From the NCBI GenBank assembly GCA_025354165.1, contig JANXNI010000032.1:297872-361871 (forward strand): a DNA stretch of 64,000 bases, written 5' to 3'. The DNA comes from Burkholderiales bacterium. GTDB taxonomy: Bacteria; Pseudomonadota; Gammaproteobacteria; Burkholderiales; Casimicrobiaceae. The position numbers and the translations under genes are program-made. The number at the start of each line of letters is the position of its first letter. The stretch's first letter is position 1. Of the stretch, positions 37,425 through 45,317 are shown one piece after another. The notes under the pieces are model-generated. The model searched no databases. It was not told the origin of the DNA and was given only the letters and a program-made list of their open reading frames with translations.

Positions 37425-37670
37425 ATGCCCCTCGTCTTTCGCTACAAAGGATTCCGCTTTTTCTTCTACTCCAACGAGGGGAGCCCGCGTGAGCCAATTC
37501 ATGTGCATGTCATCGGTCAAGGTGGCGAAGCGAAATTCTGGGTAACACCAACAGTGAGCCTTGTATCAAGCGATAGTCTCAATGCCCGAACGCTGCGTGA
37601 ACTCGAACAAGCAGTCGTTGAAAACGCTACGCTAATTCAGGAGACATGGAATGAATATTTCCGCACTTAA
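37425..37670 (+). CDS. DUF4160 domain-containing protein
   Basis: An 81-residue protein matching DUF4160: FRYKGFRFFFYSNEGSPREP with the conserved IHVHVIGQGGEAKFWV, then a C-terminal helix ending TWNEYFRT. AGGA precedes the ATG by seven bases. It overlaps the following DUF2442 gene by 20 bp, the usual gene order for this pair. The pair is often found in variable regions and has been suggested to be toxin-antitoxin-like, without firm function. Confidence 0.85.
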   Translation: MPLVFRYKGFRFFFYSNEGSPREPIHVHVIGQGGEAKFWVTPTVSLVSSDSLNARTLRELEQAVVENATLIQETWNEYFRT

Positions 37671-37899
37671 CGTCACCTTTGACGATGATACGTTTTCGGT
37701 CGATCTATCGGATGGCCGGTCGATTCGCGTACCGCTCGTCTGGTTTCCTCGATTGCTACATGCGACACCGGAACAGCGCTCACATTACGAGCTGAGTCGG
37801 CGCGGCATTCACTGGGAGGCTATTGATGAAGATATTTCGGTCGATGGGCTTTTGGCTGGGCGAGGTGATGTAACAAAGTCCTTGTCGGTGGCGGCTTAG
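37651..37899 (+). CDS. DUF2442 domain-containing protein
   Basis: An 82-residue protein with the DUF2442 pattern: DDTFSVDLSDGRSIRVPLVW, then FPRLLHATPEQRSHYELSRRG and IHWEAIDEDISVDGLLAG. It overlaps the DUF4160 gene and would be its partner. Some DUF2442 proteins are DNA-binding-like, which would fit an antitoxin/autoregulator role; this is inference. Confidence 0.86.
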   Translation: MNISALNVTFDDDTFSVDLSDGRSIRVPLVWFPRLLHATPEQRSHYELSRRGIHWEAIDEDISVDGLLAGRGDVTKSLSVAA

Positions 37900-37948
37900 T
37901 TGTTGGCACTACCGAAATATTAATGCCGAATTTCTTCCCTCTAATTTA

Positions 37949-38287
37949 GTGACTATTGCAAGACTAATTTGCAAGACCACACTGCGCGAAGCTAACAATA
38001 ATGAGCGTAACTTTGCATACTGGCTGTCGCCTCCCGTGGAGGAGCGGCTTGTAGCTGTTGAGCGCTGTGTCACCCTGTCACGGCGACTTTACCGCTTGCT
38101 GAACAAAGACTTCAAAGAGTTTATCGAGTTACGGCTCTCAAACAAGGTTGAACTCTTGGTGATCGGCGCGCTCGCGTCGGTGATGCACCGGCGACTCCAA
38201 TACGGGCTGAGTAGGACGTGCCAAAGTCTGAGGCTTGCGATTCCGCTCCGTAGCGCCGAGGCTACAAATAGGATGAAGTCCGTGTAG
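37949..38287 (+). pseudogene. Decayed toxin-antitoxin remnant (antitoxin-like N-part fused to nucleotidyltransferase-like C-part)
   Basis: A 112-codon frame joins pieces of two genes normally found in tandem. The first half, NNNERNFAYWLSPPVEERLVAVER, resembles the YWLxxPxxERLxAVE antitoxin-type protein. The second half, LLNKDFKEFIELRLSNKVELLVIGALASV, resembles the N-terminus of the partner nucleotidyltransferase-like toxin (FxEFxELLNxxxVxYLxxGG). The nucleotidyltransferase active-site region (GSxxx-D-x-D) is missing and the frame ends in unrelated residues. This looks like an internal deletion plus 3' truncation. Confidence 0.6.
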
Positions 38288-38398
38288 GCAGCAACGCTTG
38301 CGGCTGCGCTAAATTTGGCCGCTATCGAGACGATGGCGGAACTGATCGAATGTCTCTTCACTCGTCTTCGAATCGCGGTTTATCAGGGTGACACGCAT

Positions 38399-38428
38399 AA
38401 AAAAAGCCGGGTTGCCCCGGCTTTTTAT
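38399..38428 (-). terminator. Bidirectional-looking rho-independent terminator
   Basis: Stem AAAGCCGGG/CCCGGCTTT with a 4-nt loop is flanked by A-run on the left and T-run on the right. On the minus strand it ends the PsiF-like gene 23 bp after its stop. On the plus strand it would stop read-through from the remnant region. Confidence 0.88.
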
Positions 38429-38450
38429 CTGCGTATTTAACGCAGGCGGA

Positions 38451-38771
38451 TTACGCCGCTTTTTTGCACTCTTCGCGGAATTTTTGGCGAGCTTTGCCGT
38501 GCAGTTTTTGTTCGTCGGCCTTAAGCGAACATTCCTTTGATTTTGCTGTTTTTGCGGCGAACGGTGCGCCTGATTTCGCGGCGACTTTCTTTTCAGCCTT
38601 GGCTGCCGGAGCATCTTTGCTGGCGGCGGGGGCAGCGGTCGCTGCCGGGGCGGCAGTAACGGCGGCGGCTTTAGGCGCGACGACAGCGGCAGGCGCTTGT
38701 GCAAACGCGGTAGTGACGCTGAGAAGTGCGGTCGCGACGAGCGCTGAGAGTACGACGTTATGTGACTTCAT
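38451..38771 (-). CDS. PsiF repeat family periplasmic protein
   Basis: A 106-residue exported protein: signal peptide ending TTAFA, a long Ala/Pro/Lys-rich linker, and a C-terminal PsiF motif KECSLKADEQKLHGKARQKF followed by REECKKA, with the two conserved cysteines. PsiF was found as a phosphate-starvation-inducible gene in E. coli; the biochemical role is unknown. A single PsiF unit is present where many homologues have two. Confidence 0.85.
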   Translation of the reverse strand: MKSHNVVLSALVATALLSVTTAFAQAPAAVVAPKAAAVTAAPAATAAPAASKDAPAAKAEKKVAAKSGAPFAAKTAKSKECSLKADEQKLHGKARQKFREECKKAA

Positions 38772-38939
38772 GGAGTGGTTTGCCTTCGTGTGATGGGTTG
38801 AATACGTTAAACCTGCACCGTTAACGCCGCATTAGCTGATGCGTTGACGTGGCGTTTTGGTTGTCACGTCCCATGGCGGAGCGGTTTGCGGTGGTAGAGG
38901 CTGTGCGTTCGCCGCCTGCCGATTCCACGTATTTTCAAT

Positions 38940-39056
38940 CAGCTATTTGCTGAAACGACCATTTAACATGGGGTACAGGTTGTTTTATGCGACAAGTCGG
39001 CTATCGATCAAATCGACTTCTAGTCCATATGCAGTAAGGGTTGCACCAAAAAGCTG
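38940..39056 (+). repeat. 116-bp palindromic element family, copy C (117 bp)
   Basis: Starts CAGCTATTTGCTGAAACGAC, carries ATGGGGTACAGG at the family position, centre TCGG at 38997-39000 and ends AAAAAGCTG at 39056. The left arm is one base longer than in the other copies and the right arm is more diverged. It ends 17 bp from the stop of the next minus-strand gene. Bases 38772-38939 hold no gene I can see. Confidence 0.82.
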
Positions 39057-39073
39057 AACCGCTTCGCTCGCCG

Positions 39074-39709
39074 CTATTTGCCCGCAGCGATCTCTTTTTT
39101 GATCACGACTTCTTCTTCTTCACGGAAGCGGCGGTTGCTGCATTGGTCGCGCCATAGGGCGACTTGCTCCTGGTGTGGCTCGACGCGGTCATTGACGGTC
39201 TGATTGCGCTGGTTGATGACGCCGATGCGGCCATTCAATGCGGTGACGCGGTCACGCTGCGCCTGTTGTGCGGCATTAAACCGATCCATGTTTTGCTCGT
39301 ATACGCGATTGCGTTCAATCAGGGCCAGACGCTCCGCTTCGACGGCCGCCTTTTCTTCATCCGTTTTGGCGGCTGCCGATTTGGCTGACATCCCGGATAT
39401 GAGACCCGACAGCGCGTCGCGCTCGGTGGTGATGGTGGCGGCGTTGGCACGAATCTCGTCGTTCGCCTTGGTGACTTCGACCTGATCGGCTTTGACTGCG
39501 GCCTGATCGCGTTTGAACGCGTCCTGTTCTTGCAGGATTTCCTCAGCGGCTTTTTTGTTGGCGTATTCCAGTTTCATGCAGGTGCGAAGCTCTGCCATCG
39601 TCATGATTTTGTCGGGACGGGCGGGCGTTGCGGCGTGAACGTTGTTCATGCCAACGGTGATGGCGAGCATCGAGAGGACGTGGGATGCGCGGAAGAATGT
39701 GGTTTTCAA
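39074..39709 (-). CDS. Periplasmic coiled-coil protein, unknown function
   Basis: About 211 residues. With a TTG start at 39709 (AGG eight bases upstream) it begins with a normal signal peptide, KTTFFRASHVLSMLAITVG to VHA. The mature part is a long alpha-helical coiled coil rich in Ala, Glu, Lys and Gln (AAEEILQEQDAFKRDQAAVK, then ERLALIERNRVYEQNMDRF), with two cysteines (TCMKLEY and DQCSNRRF) near its ends. An earlier TTG at 39748 would add 13 residues before the signal. It may be a periplasmic structural or scaffold protein; I do not recognise the family. Confidence 0.7.
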   Translation of the reverse strand: MKTTFFRASHVLSMLAITVGMNNVHAATPARPDKIMTMAELRTCMKLEYANKKAAEEILQEQDAFKRDQAAVKADQVEVTKANDEIRANAATITTERDALSGLISGMSAKSAAAKTDEEKAAVEAERLALIERNRVYEQNMDRFNAAQQAQRDRVTALNGRIGVINQRNQTVNDRVEPHQEQVALWRDQCSNRRFREEEEVVIKKEIAAGK

Positions 39710-39810
39710 TTTGCGAACCTGAAATGGAGAGAGTCGGGCATGACTCAATAAGTCGAAAGCACGATTTTACTGACTGTTTAAACGTCGCCACGCGCGGCAA
39801 ACGATCATCG

Positions 39811-40227
39811 TCAATCGCGCAACAGGCGCACCGCCCACGTTCCGCCGACCGACGCCAGCGCCGTGATGAAGGTGCCCCACGCGATGTCCAGCATCGCGAC
39901 CTTGACCGGCCAGCCGTTGAGCGTGGCGAGATTGGTGAGATCGTAGGTGCAATACGCGATAAACCCCAGTAGTGCGCCGAGCAGCGCCGCGCGTTGCAGG
40001 CTGCCGCTCGCCACGGCCGGCATGACGGCGAACACCACCACGCCAACGATGTAGATGAGATAGAACGCAACCGCCGGAACCATCGCCACATCGGCACGCA
40101 TCAATGAGCCCAATTCCGCCCGGTATAGCCGCCCGACCACGAGCCAAAGCCAGAGTACGTCGAGCACCGAAAGTACCAGAGCGGCCCCGCCGTAGGCAGT
40201 GGCATAAACAGAGAAAGCTTGATTCAT
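39811..40227 (-). CDS. DUF2177 family membrane protein
   Basis: A 138-residue inner-membrane protein with four hydrophobic helices. The DUF2177 pattern is visible as LDVLWLWLVVGRLYRAELG near the start and ALLGFIAYCTYDLTNLATLNGWP with DIAWGTFITALAS near the end. Function unknown. ATG at 40227 is used; an open frame to 40293 lacks support. The gap 40228-40481 holds no gene that I can identify. Confidence 0.83.
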   Translation of the reverse strand: MNQAFSVYATAYGGAALVLSVLDVLWLWLVVGRLYRAELGSLMRADVAMVPAVAFYLIYIVGVVVFAVMPAVASGSLQRAALLGALLGFIAYCTYDLTNLATLNGWPVKVAMLDIAWGTFITALASVGGTWAVRLLRD

Positions 40228-40481
40228 GATGATGGGAAAAGGTGATGAAAATGGTGTCGGTTTTGTTGACTTGTCACTGTGCAGGCGGATCAATCTGCGC
40301 CAGTGACGAGCGATTGACGGGAGAGAGATTAATTTGCACGCGTCACCGTGTCTGTCGTTCGAAACGATAATCCACCGTCAGCAAAAACCTACAGCGTAAT
40401 CGCACACGTGTTTGCCCTTGTTGACGTTGTTTGGCGCATTGTCGTCGCCGCTTACGTCTTCTGAAACGCGATTTTGCGGTG

Positions 40482-41825
40482 ATGTCGGGGCTACGATTGA
40501 CTACTTTTTACAAAACAAACACTGCAACTGTATCCGCGTTGCCACTCGCGTTAGCGTTGCTTGCATCGATTTTGACCGGTGGTTGCGCCACGCCGCACAG
40601 CGCAGACGTAACAGACGTACGCGCAACAACGGTCTCGCCATCAACACTATCGCCCGCGCGCACCGCCTGTTATCAGCCCACGTGTTGCGACGAAGCCAAC
40701 GACTCGGCCGCACTGCGGTTCGAGCCACATCGCCTGAACTGTCGCGCTATCACGCTGACGGCCGCCGGAAAAAACAGCGAATCGTTCGCCGCATTACAGT
40801 CGGCAATTGCCTTGGCCAAAGCGGAAACGGTGCAAACCGTCGCAGCGACCGAAGTCCTCTGCTTCTCGTTAAACGACGCCGCCCATCGCGCCAACGAACG
40901 TGGCGACGACGCGGAAAGTCAGGTCCTATTTGCCGCAAATCTCGCGGCCTGCTCGACCCGCTTTGGCGCAAACTCGGACACCGCCGCGCAGGCGCTATAC
41001 GGCGGCGCAAGCCAGCATCTGAAGCGCGGACGCTACAGCGTTGCGTTGCCGCAGCTTCATCGCGTCATCGCCATAACTCGCAGCAACGGCAATCGTGGTC
41101 TGGAATCGTTCGCGACCGACGCGCTGGGTCGCCTGAAAGACGAGAGCGGCGATCACGCAGAGGGGCAGCGCCTGTTGCGCGAGGCCATCGCAATCAAGAC
41201 AGCGGTGTTTGGCGCGAAGAGTAAGGAGGTCGCCGTGAGCTATACAAATCTCGGCGCGAGCTACGTCGACAGCGGCAATGGTGCCCTGGGCCGTGAATGG
41301 TATCTCCGCGCGTTTGATCTCTACGCGGAAACGCTCGGTGCGGCCGATGTTTCAACCCTCGACGTGGGCTCTGCTCTGGCCGCCAGTCACCTCATAGATG
41401 GCGAGATGAAAGCGGCGGAGAAGCTCTACGAAACGCTGCTGCCGCGCTTCACCGAAACCTACGGTAGCACTGACGAACACACTGTCGCGATCATCAACGA
41501 CTGGGGCGCGGCGTTGGCGCGACAGCAACGCTATGCTGAAGCGCTCACCAAGTTTGAACAGGCTGTACGGATTCGCCGGGTGACCGTGCCGAACTCTATT
41601 CGTCACGGCTACAGCGCTCTTAATGCGGCAAAGATGAAAAAGGTATCGGCAAACTGCGCCGCAGCAGAGCCACTGCGCAGCGAAGCGCGACGCGTTGCGA
41701 ACGCCAACATGACGAATGCCCAGAGAAGCAATCCCGAAGCCGTCCAGTTTGTGAAAGACACGCTCGAATTTGAGCAGGAATGCGCGCCGTCAGGTAAACG
41801 TGCCACGCCGGGCAAGAAAAAGTGA
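40482..41825 (+). CDS. Tetratricopeptide repeat lipoprotein
   Basis: A 447-residue exported protein. After a signal helix (SALPLALALLASILTGGC) a lipobox cysteine suggests lipid anchoring. The body has repeated helix pairs of TPR/kinesin-light-chain type, for example LLREAIAIKTAVFGAKSKEV, SYTNLGASYVDSGNGALGRE and GAALARQQRYAEALTKFEQA. TPR proteins scaffold protein complexes; the partner is unknown. The start at ATG 40482 preserves the signal; the upstream frame to 40431 is basic and unlikely. Confidence 0.8.
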   Translation: MSGLRLTTFYKTNTATVSALPLALALLASILTGGCATPHSADVTDVRATTVSPSTLSPARTACYQPTCCDEANDSAALRFEPHRLNCRAITLTAAGKNSESFAALQSAIALAKAETVQTVAATEVLCFSLNDAAHRANERGDDAESQVLFAANLAACSTRFGANSDTAAQALYGGASQHLKRGRYSVALPQLHRVIAITRSNGNRGLESFATDALGRLKDESGDHAEGQRLLREAIAIKTAVFGAKSKEVAVSYTNLGASYVDSGNGALGREWYLRAFDLYAETLGAADVSTLDVGSALAASHLIDGEMKAAEKLYETLLPRFTETYGSTDEHTVAIINDWGAALARQQRYAEALTKFEQAVRIRRVTVPNSIRHGYSALNAAKMKKVSANCAAAEPLRSEARRVANANMTNAQRSNPEAVQFVKDTLEFEQECAPSGKRATPGKKK

Positions 41826-41872
41826 ACGGCGCAGCGCGAGCAGTACCTACACATCGTCGCGCGCCCATCGCT

Positions 41873-41901
41873 TTGACAAAAAGCGCGTGATCCGTAACAA
41901 T
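41873..41901 (+). promoter_or_regulatory. Sigma-70 promoter for the tRNA gene
   Basis: A perfect -35 hexamer TTGACA (41873-41878), 17-bp spacer, then AACAAT (41896-41901) as -10. Predicted start near 41908, about 40 bp before the tRNA. Confidence 0.65.
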
Positions 41902-41948
41902 AGAGGGCTTCGCTGCGACAAAAAAGACAAAAATCAGCGGAGAAAAAT

Positions 41949-42025
41949 GGCGCTTTAGCTCAGTCGGTTAGAGCGATGGAATCATAATCCACAGGTCCGG
42001 GGTTCGAATCCCTGAAGCGCCACCA
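41949..42025 (+). tRNA. tRNA with anticodon CAT (elongator Met, or Ile2 if lysidine-modified)
   Basis: A full 77-nt cloverleaf with encoded CCA. Acceptor GGCGCTT pairs with AAGCGCC, the D arm is GCTC...GAGC, the anticodon loop is ATCATAA with CAT, and the T loop is TTCGAAT between CGGGG and CCCTG. A G1-C72 pair excludes the initiator tRNA. The first pair of the anticodon stem is a mismatch (A27-C43). Met elongator is more likely than Ile2, but this cannot be settled by eye. Confidence 0.93.
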
Positions 42026-42036
42026 GAACACTCCTA

Positions 42037-42062
42037 AGCCCCTGATTTATCAGGGGCTTTTT
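42037..42062 (+). terminator. Rho-independent terminator after the tRNA
   Basis: Nine-bp perfect stem AGCCCCTGA/TCAGGGGCT with loop TTTA, followed by TTTT and then a T-rich tail. Ends the tRNA transcript 11 bp after CCA. Confidence 0.93.
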
Positions 42063-42180
42063 CATTTTTGCGCAGTAATAGCGGAATCGGCACCGCCAGG
42101 CTGAATCTTCGCAAGATGCGCGGACAATCTGCTTTATCTAGTCCTGCGGGACGCGGGTATAGGACATTGTGGAGCACAAA

Positions 42181-42288
42181 ATGAAAACACGATTTGACAT
42201 GCTGACCGCGGTGGCCGTGCTGTGCGGTGTACCGTCGATGTCGGATTTATCAGTTTTCATCACACCTCACGAAGGAGAAGTCACGTGA
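42181..42288 (+). CDS. Possible 35-residue leader ORF upstream of a small membrane protein
   Basis: The frame MKTRFDMLTAVAVLCGVPSM to HEGEVT has GGAG six bases before its ATG, better than many real genes here, and its TGA overlaps the next GTG start (GTGA). It could be a short translated leader, or the 5' remnant of a truncated gene. No family recognised. Confidence 0.35.
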   Translation: MKTRFDMLTAVAVLCGVPSMSDLSVFITPHEGEVT

Positions 42289-42659
42289 TCAGCAACAACA
42301 TCAGCCTGATACTTATGGTGACTGGCGCGGTCACCATGTTGCCGATTCTTCAGTTTCTGTTCACCGCGCAATTTTTGAATGCGTTGAACAAGATTGCAAT
42401 TCGCGATGAAGCGGGCCTCTTCTTCGCGCGGCATTGGGGCATGCTCGCCTTTGTGATGGGTGGTCTGCTGTTCTACGCTGCGAGTCATCCTGAAGCGCGC
42501 ATGGCCATCATCGGCGCAGCGTTGATCGAGAAAGCTGCGCTGGTTATGATGATCGCGCTGCACTGGAACCGCCCGTTCGCGAAAGGCTTTGCGGTGACCG
42601 CTCTGTTCGATGGCGCGTGCTGCGTGATCTTCGCACTTTATCTGACGGGCGCTGCCTAA
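42285..42659 (+). CDS. Small four-helix membrane protein, unknown function
   Basis: A 124-residue hydrophobic protein starting at GTG 42285, which has AAGGAG at ideal spacing. Four TM helices are evident: ISLILMVTGAVTMLPILQFL, WGMLAFVMGGLLFYAAS, IIGAALIEKAALVMMIALH and GFAVTALFDGACCVIFALYL. No catalytic motif is recognised. It overlaps a 35-codon ORF just upstream. The open frame before 42285 is ignored. Confidence 0.72.
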   Translation: MISNNISLILMVTGAVTMLPILQFLFTAQFLNALNKIAIRDEAGLFFARHWGMLAFVMGGLLFYAASHPEARMAIIGAALIEKAALVMMIALHWNRPFAKGFAVTALFDGACCVIFALYLTGAA

Positions 42660-42775
42660 CTCGCTGACACTTCGCTGGCTGCACATTCCCGTAGAATTCG
42701 CGGCCCGCTGCTCATTTCCCTACTCTGCCTTTATCGCCCCCTTTTTCGGGAGTGAACGGCGGAGCATTTACTTTT

Positions 42776-42918
42776 GGGCACCTCTAAAAATTCATTTTTG
42801 GGGATGCAGTGTTAGAAGCCCGGAACGCAGCAACCGAAATGTACGCTCTGGTACACGAGGATTGCGAGCACCGCGCGACGACACAATGCGCCCCACAAAT
42901 GAATTTTTAGAGGTGCCC
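42776..42918. mobile_element. MITE-like element with 28-bp terminal inverted repeats
   Basis: The left end GGGCACCTCTAAAAATTCAT (42776 on) and the right end (42891-42918) are inverted repeats matching at 27 of 28 positions. The element is 143 bp, too short for a transposase, and carries no gene. The right end stops 11 bp before the start codon of the Hsp70-like gene, so it forms that gene's immediate upstream region. No clear target duplication is seen. A 19-bp piece of the same end recurs at 48326-48344. Confidence 0.75.
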
Positions 42919-42929
42919 TCGTTACGCCT

Positions 42930-44267
42930 ATGCCCGCCTCCTCTCCTCCCAGATCGCTGGCGCTCGGCCTCGATTTCGGCACCACCAATACCGTCGTCGC
43001 GACGTCTAGCAGCGCGAGCTTCGCGCAGGTGCTGCCGTTCACGCTGGACGCCCGGACTCATTCCACGTTTCGCTCGGCGATGTGCTTCTGGGATGAGGAC
43101 TCCGACGCGTCGCGTGGCTTGCGTTTTGAGGCGGGGCCGTGGGCGATTGAACGCTTTATTGATGACCCGCTGGATTGCCGTTTTCTGCAATCGTTCAAGA
43201 CATTTGCGGCAAGCAAATCGTTCACCGAGACACATATCCACGGCAAGAAATTTACGTTTGAGGATTTGCTATCGGCGTTCATCGACAAGCTGCGCGTGCA
43301 TGCGGGGCCTGCGCTGGCGGACTTGCCGTTGCAACTGGTTGCCGGCAGGCCGGTGGCGTTCGCGGGCGTGAATCCGAATGAGGCACTGGCGCTGGAGCGC
43401 TACGAGCGGGCGTTCAAACGTGTCGGTTTTGAAGAGATCACTTACGTTTATGAGCCAGTCGCAGCGGCGTACTTTTTCGCGCAGCGATTGACCAAGGCGG
43501 CGACGGTTTTGGTGGCCGATTTTGGCGGAGGAACGAGCGACTTTTCGATCATCCGCTTCGAACCGAAGGATGGTCAACTCACCTCAATCCCGCTCGCTCA
43601 CTCAGGCGTCGCGGTGGCCGGGGATGTGTTCGACTACCGCATTCTGGAGCACGCCATCCTGCCGCAGCTCGGTCATCGCGCACGGTTCAAAAGCATCGAC
43701 AAAATTCTTGAAGTGCCCACGCATTTTCATCATCGCTTCGCGCACTGGAATCAGTTGGCGCTCATGAAATCGCCCTCAGTCATACGCGATTTGCGTGAAT
43801 ATTTGCGCTATGCGATTGAGCGTGACGGTCTCGCCAAATTCATCACGATTATCGAGAACGACCTCGGCTATCCGCTGTACAAAGCCGTGGCCGACGCGAA
43901 AACCGCGCTCTCGGTATCACCCACCGCTACCCTCGCCTTCCGCGCTGAAGGCATGGGTTACAACCTGACGCTGGACGCAACGATTGAGCGCGCTGCATTC
44001 AATCAATGGATCGCAGACGACCTGCAAAAAATCGAAGACGCGGTGGACGAAGCGTTGGGTGAAGCAAAACTTGATGCGGCCGAAATTGATCGCGTATTCC
44101 TCACCGGCGGCACGTCATTCGTGCCCGCCGTTCGTGAAATTTTCGATCAGCGCTTTGACCCGAATAAGATTGAAACCGGCGATCAACTGGAGTCGATTGC
44201 GTATGGTTTGGCGCTGATCGCACGCAGTGAAAATCCTGCTGCGTGGAGCTCGACGAAAGCGGCGTAA
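42930..44267 (+). CDS. yegD: Hsp70 family protein, YegD-like
   Basis: Actin-fold ATPase of 445 residues. The phosphate-1 loop is LGLDFGTTNTVVATS, phosphate-2 is VLVADFGGGTSDFSII and the adenosine motif is FLTGGTSFVPAVREIF. YegD-type features include VYEPVAAAYFFAQR. The chain ends after the nucleotide-binding domain, so the Hsp70 substrate-binding domain is absent, as in YegD. The exact role is unclear; a specialised chaperone is assumed. Its translation signals lie against the MITE-like element: GAGGTG within the right terminal repeat is the only purine-rich stretch upstream. Confidence 0.87.
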   Translation: MPASSPPRSLALGLDFGTTNTVVATSSSASFAQVLPFTLDARTHSTFRSAMCFWDEDSDASRGLRFEAGPWAIERFIDDPLDCRFLQSFKTFAASKSFTETHIHGKKFTFEDLLSAFIDKLRVHAGPALADLPLQLVAGRPVAFAGVNPNEALALERYERAFKRVGFEEITYVYEPVAAAYFFAQRLTKAATVLVADFGGGTSDFSIIRFEPKDGQLTSIPLAHSGVAVAGDVFDYRILEHAILPQLGHRARFKSIDKILEVPTHFHHRFAHWNQLALMKSPSVIRDLREYLRYAIERDGLAKFITIIENDLGYPLYKAVADAKTALSVSPTATLAFRAEGMGYNLTLDATIERAAFNQWIADDLQKIEDAVDEALGEAKLDAAEIDRVFLTGGTSFVPAVREIFDQRFDPNKIETGDQLESIAYGLALIARSENPAAWSSTKAA

Positions 44268-44271
44268 CGCC

Positions 44272-45207
44272 CTAGCTACGCATCCACGCGTTACCCCAAA
44301 GGTTCAACGCGCGCGGCCCGTGCGGCCATTCGCGGTACGCCTGATCCGGAGTCATGAGTTCCAACTCGGCGGAGAACTCGACTTTGTAGCCGTCCGGGTC
44401 TTCGATCATGAAGAACAAATTGTTGCCGACGCCGTGCCGTCCCGGACCCCACCACAGCGGAATTTCGAGATCACCGCAATGATCCGCCCAGTCGCGAATC
44501 GCGTTCCAGTTCGGCACTTCGTAGGCATGGTGATCCGGGCCGGTGTGCGGCGCGCGGAACACAGCGAAACTGTGATGTTCGGCATCAGATCGCACGAATG
44601 CGGACGACAGATCGCCGTCGGTATCAACGACCCGATCCGACTCTATAAAGCCCAGCACGTCGCGATAAAACTCAAGCATGGCGTCGGTCTGCATCGAGGC
44701 GCAAACGAAGTGCTGCATGCGTGCCAACCGAGTTTCGGCGATGGCAGATGTTTCGGTGATCGTCACCGGATCATCGTCAGGCAACACCGGAGCGTCCGCC
44801 TTGATCTCAGGCGCTGCGACGCAGAACAACAACGTGCGATTGTCAGGATCGCGCACGGCGAATGTCGCCTCACCTAGCAGCGCCTGTAACTCGGGCGCGA
44901 CGGGGTGCAGTTGAAGTTCGATTAACTTCAGATGCGCACGATATCCGGCCCATTGATCGCGCGTGGGGAAGGCAAATGCAATCATCGGCACCGTCTTTTT
45001 GGTGCCGGTACGGAACAACATCCAGCGATCCGCTCCGCGCACTTGCCAGACTTCGGGTGCCAGCCGTACAACCGGGTCGCCGAGCAATTGTGAGTACCAG
45101 CGGGCGCAGGCTTTGGCGTCCTCCGTCGCCCGCTCGATCATCAACAGCCGGGCGTTCCAGAGCAGCGTGGGTGCGAATGATGCAGGAATATGCGTACTAG
45201 TGTTCAT
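44272..45207 (-). CDS. VOC family (glyoxalase/extradiol dioxygenase-like) two-module protein
   Basis: A 311-residue protein with two vicinal-oxygen-chelate modules. The second carries a plausible metal triad: His in LARMQHFVCAS, His in GPDHHAYEVPN and Glu in DGYKVEFSAELEL, like extradiol ring-cleavage dioxygenases. The first module lacks a clear triad, as is normal for this class. No aromatic degradation genes are nearby, so substrate is open. ATG at 45207 is chosen; the open frame to 45285 is unlikely. Confidence 0.82.
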   Translation of the reverse strand: MNTSTHIPASFAPTLLWNARLLMIERATEDAKACARWYSQLLGDPVVRLAPEVWQVRGADRWMLFRTGTKKTVPMIAFAFPTRDQWAGYRAHLKLIELQLHPVAPELQALLGEATFAVRDPDNRTLLFCVAAPEIKADAPVLPDDDPVTITETSAIAETRLARMQHFVCASMQTDAMLEFYRDVLGFIESDRVVDTDGDLSSAFVRSDAEHHSFAVFRAPHTGPDHHAYEVPNWNAIRDWADHCGDLEIPLWWGPGRHGVGNNLFFMIEDPDGYKVEFSAELELMTPDQAYREWPHGPRALNLWGNAWMRS

Positions 45208-45254
45208 ACTGGAAATGTACGCCGATTTGCGAACCAGCATGCAAAGTACAAAAG

Positions 45255-45280
45255 CAAAGGCCCACCGAAGCGGGCCTTTG
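45255..45280 (-). terminator. Rho-independent terminator of the torF-glnK-amt operon
   Basis: Nine-bp stem CAAAGGCCC/GGGCCTTTG with an 8-nt loop, 37 bp after the amt stop on the minus strand. The tail on that strand is T-rich (CTTTTG). Confidence 0.75.
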
Positions 45281-45317
45281 TTCAACTTTGCCGGGGCGTT
45301 ACCCGGCTACAACCCAA

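Noticed and set aside
41949..42025. The tRNA as an integration site (att) for an island
   Set aside because: No integrase gene and no second copy of the tRNA 3' end was noticed within the window.
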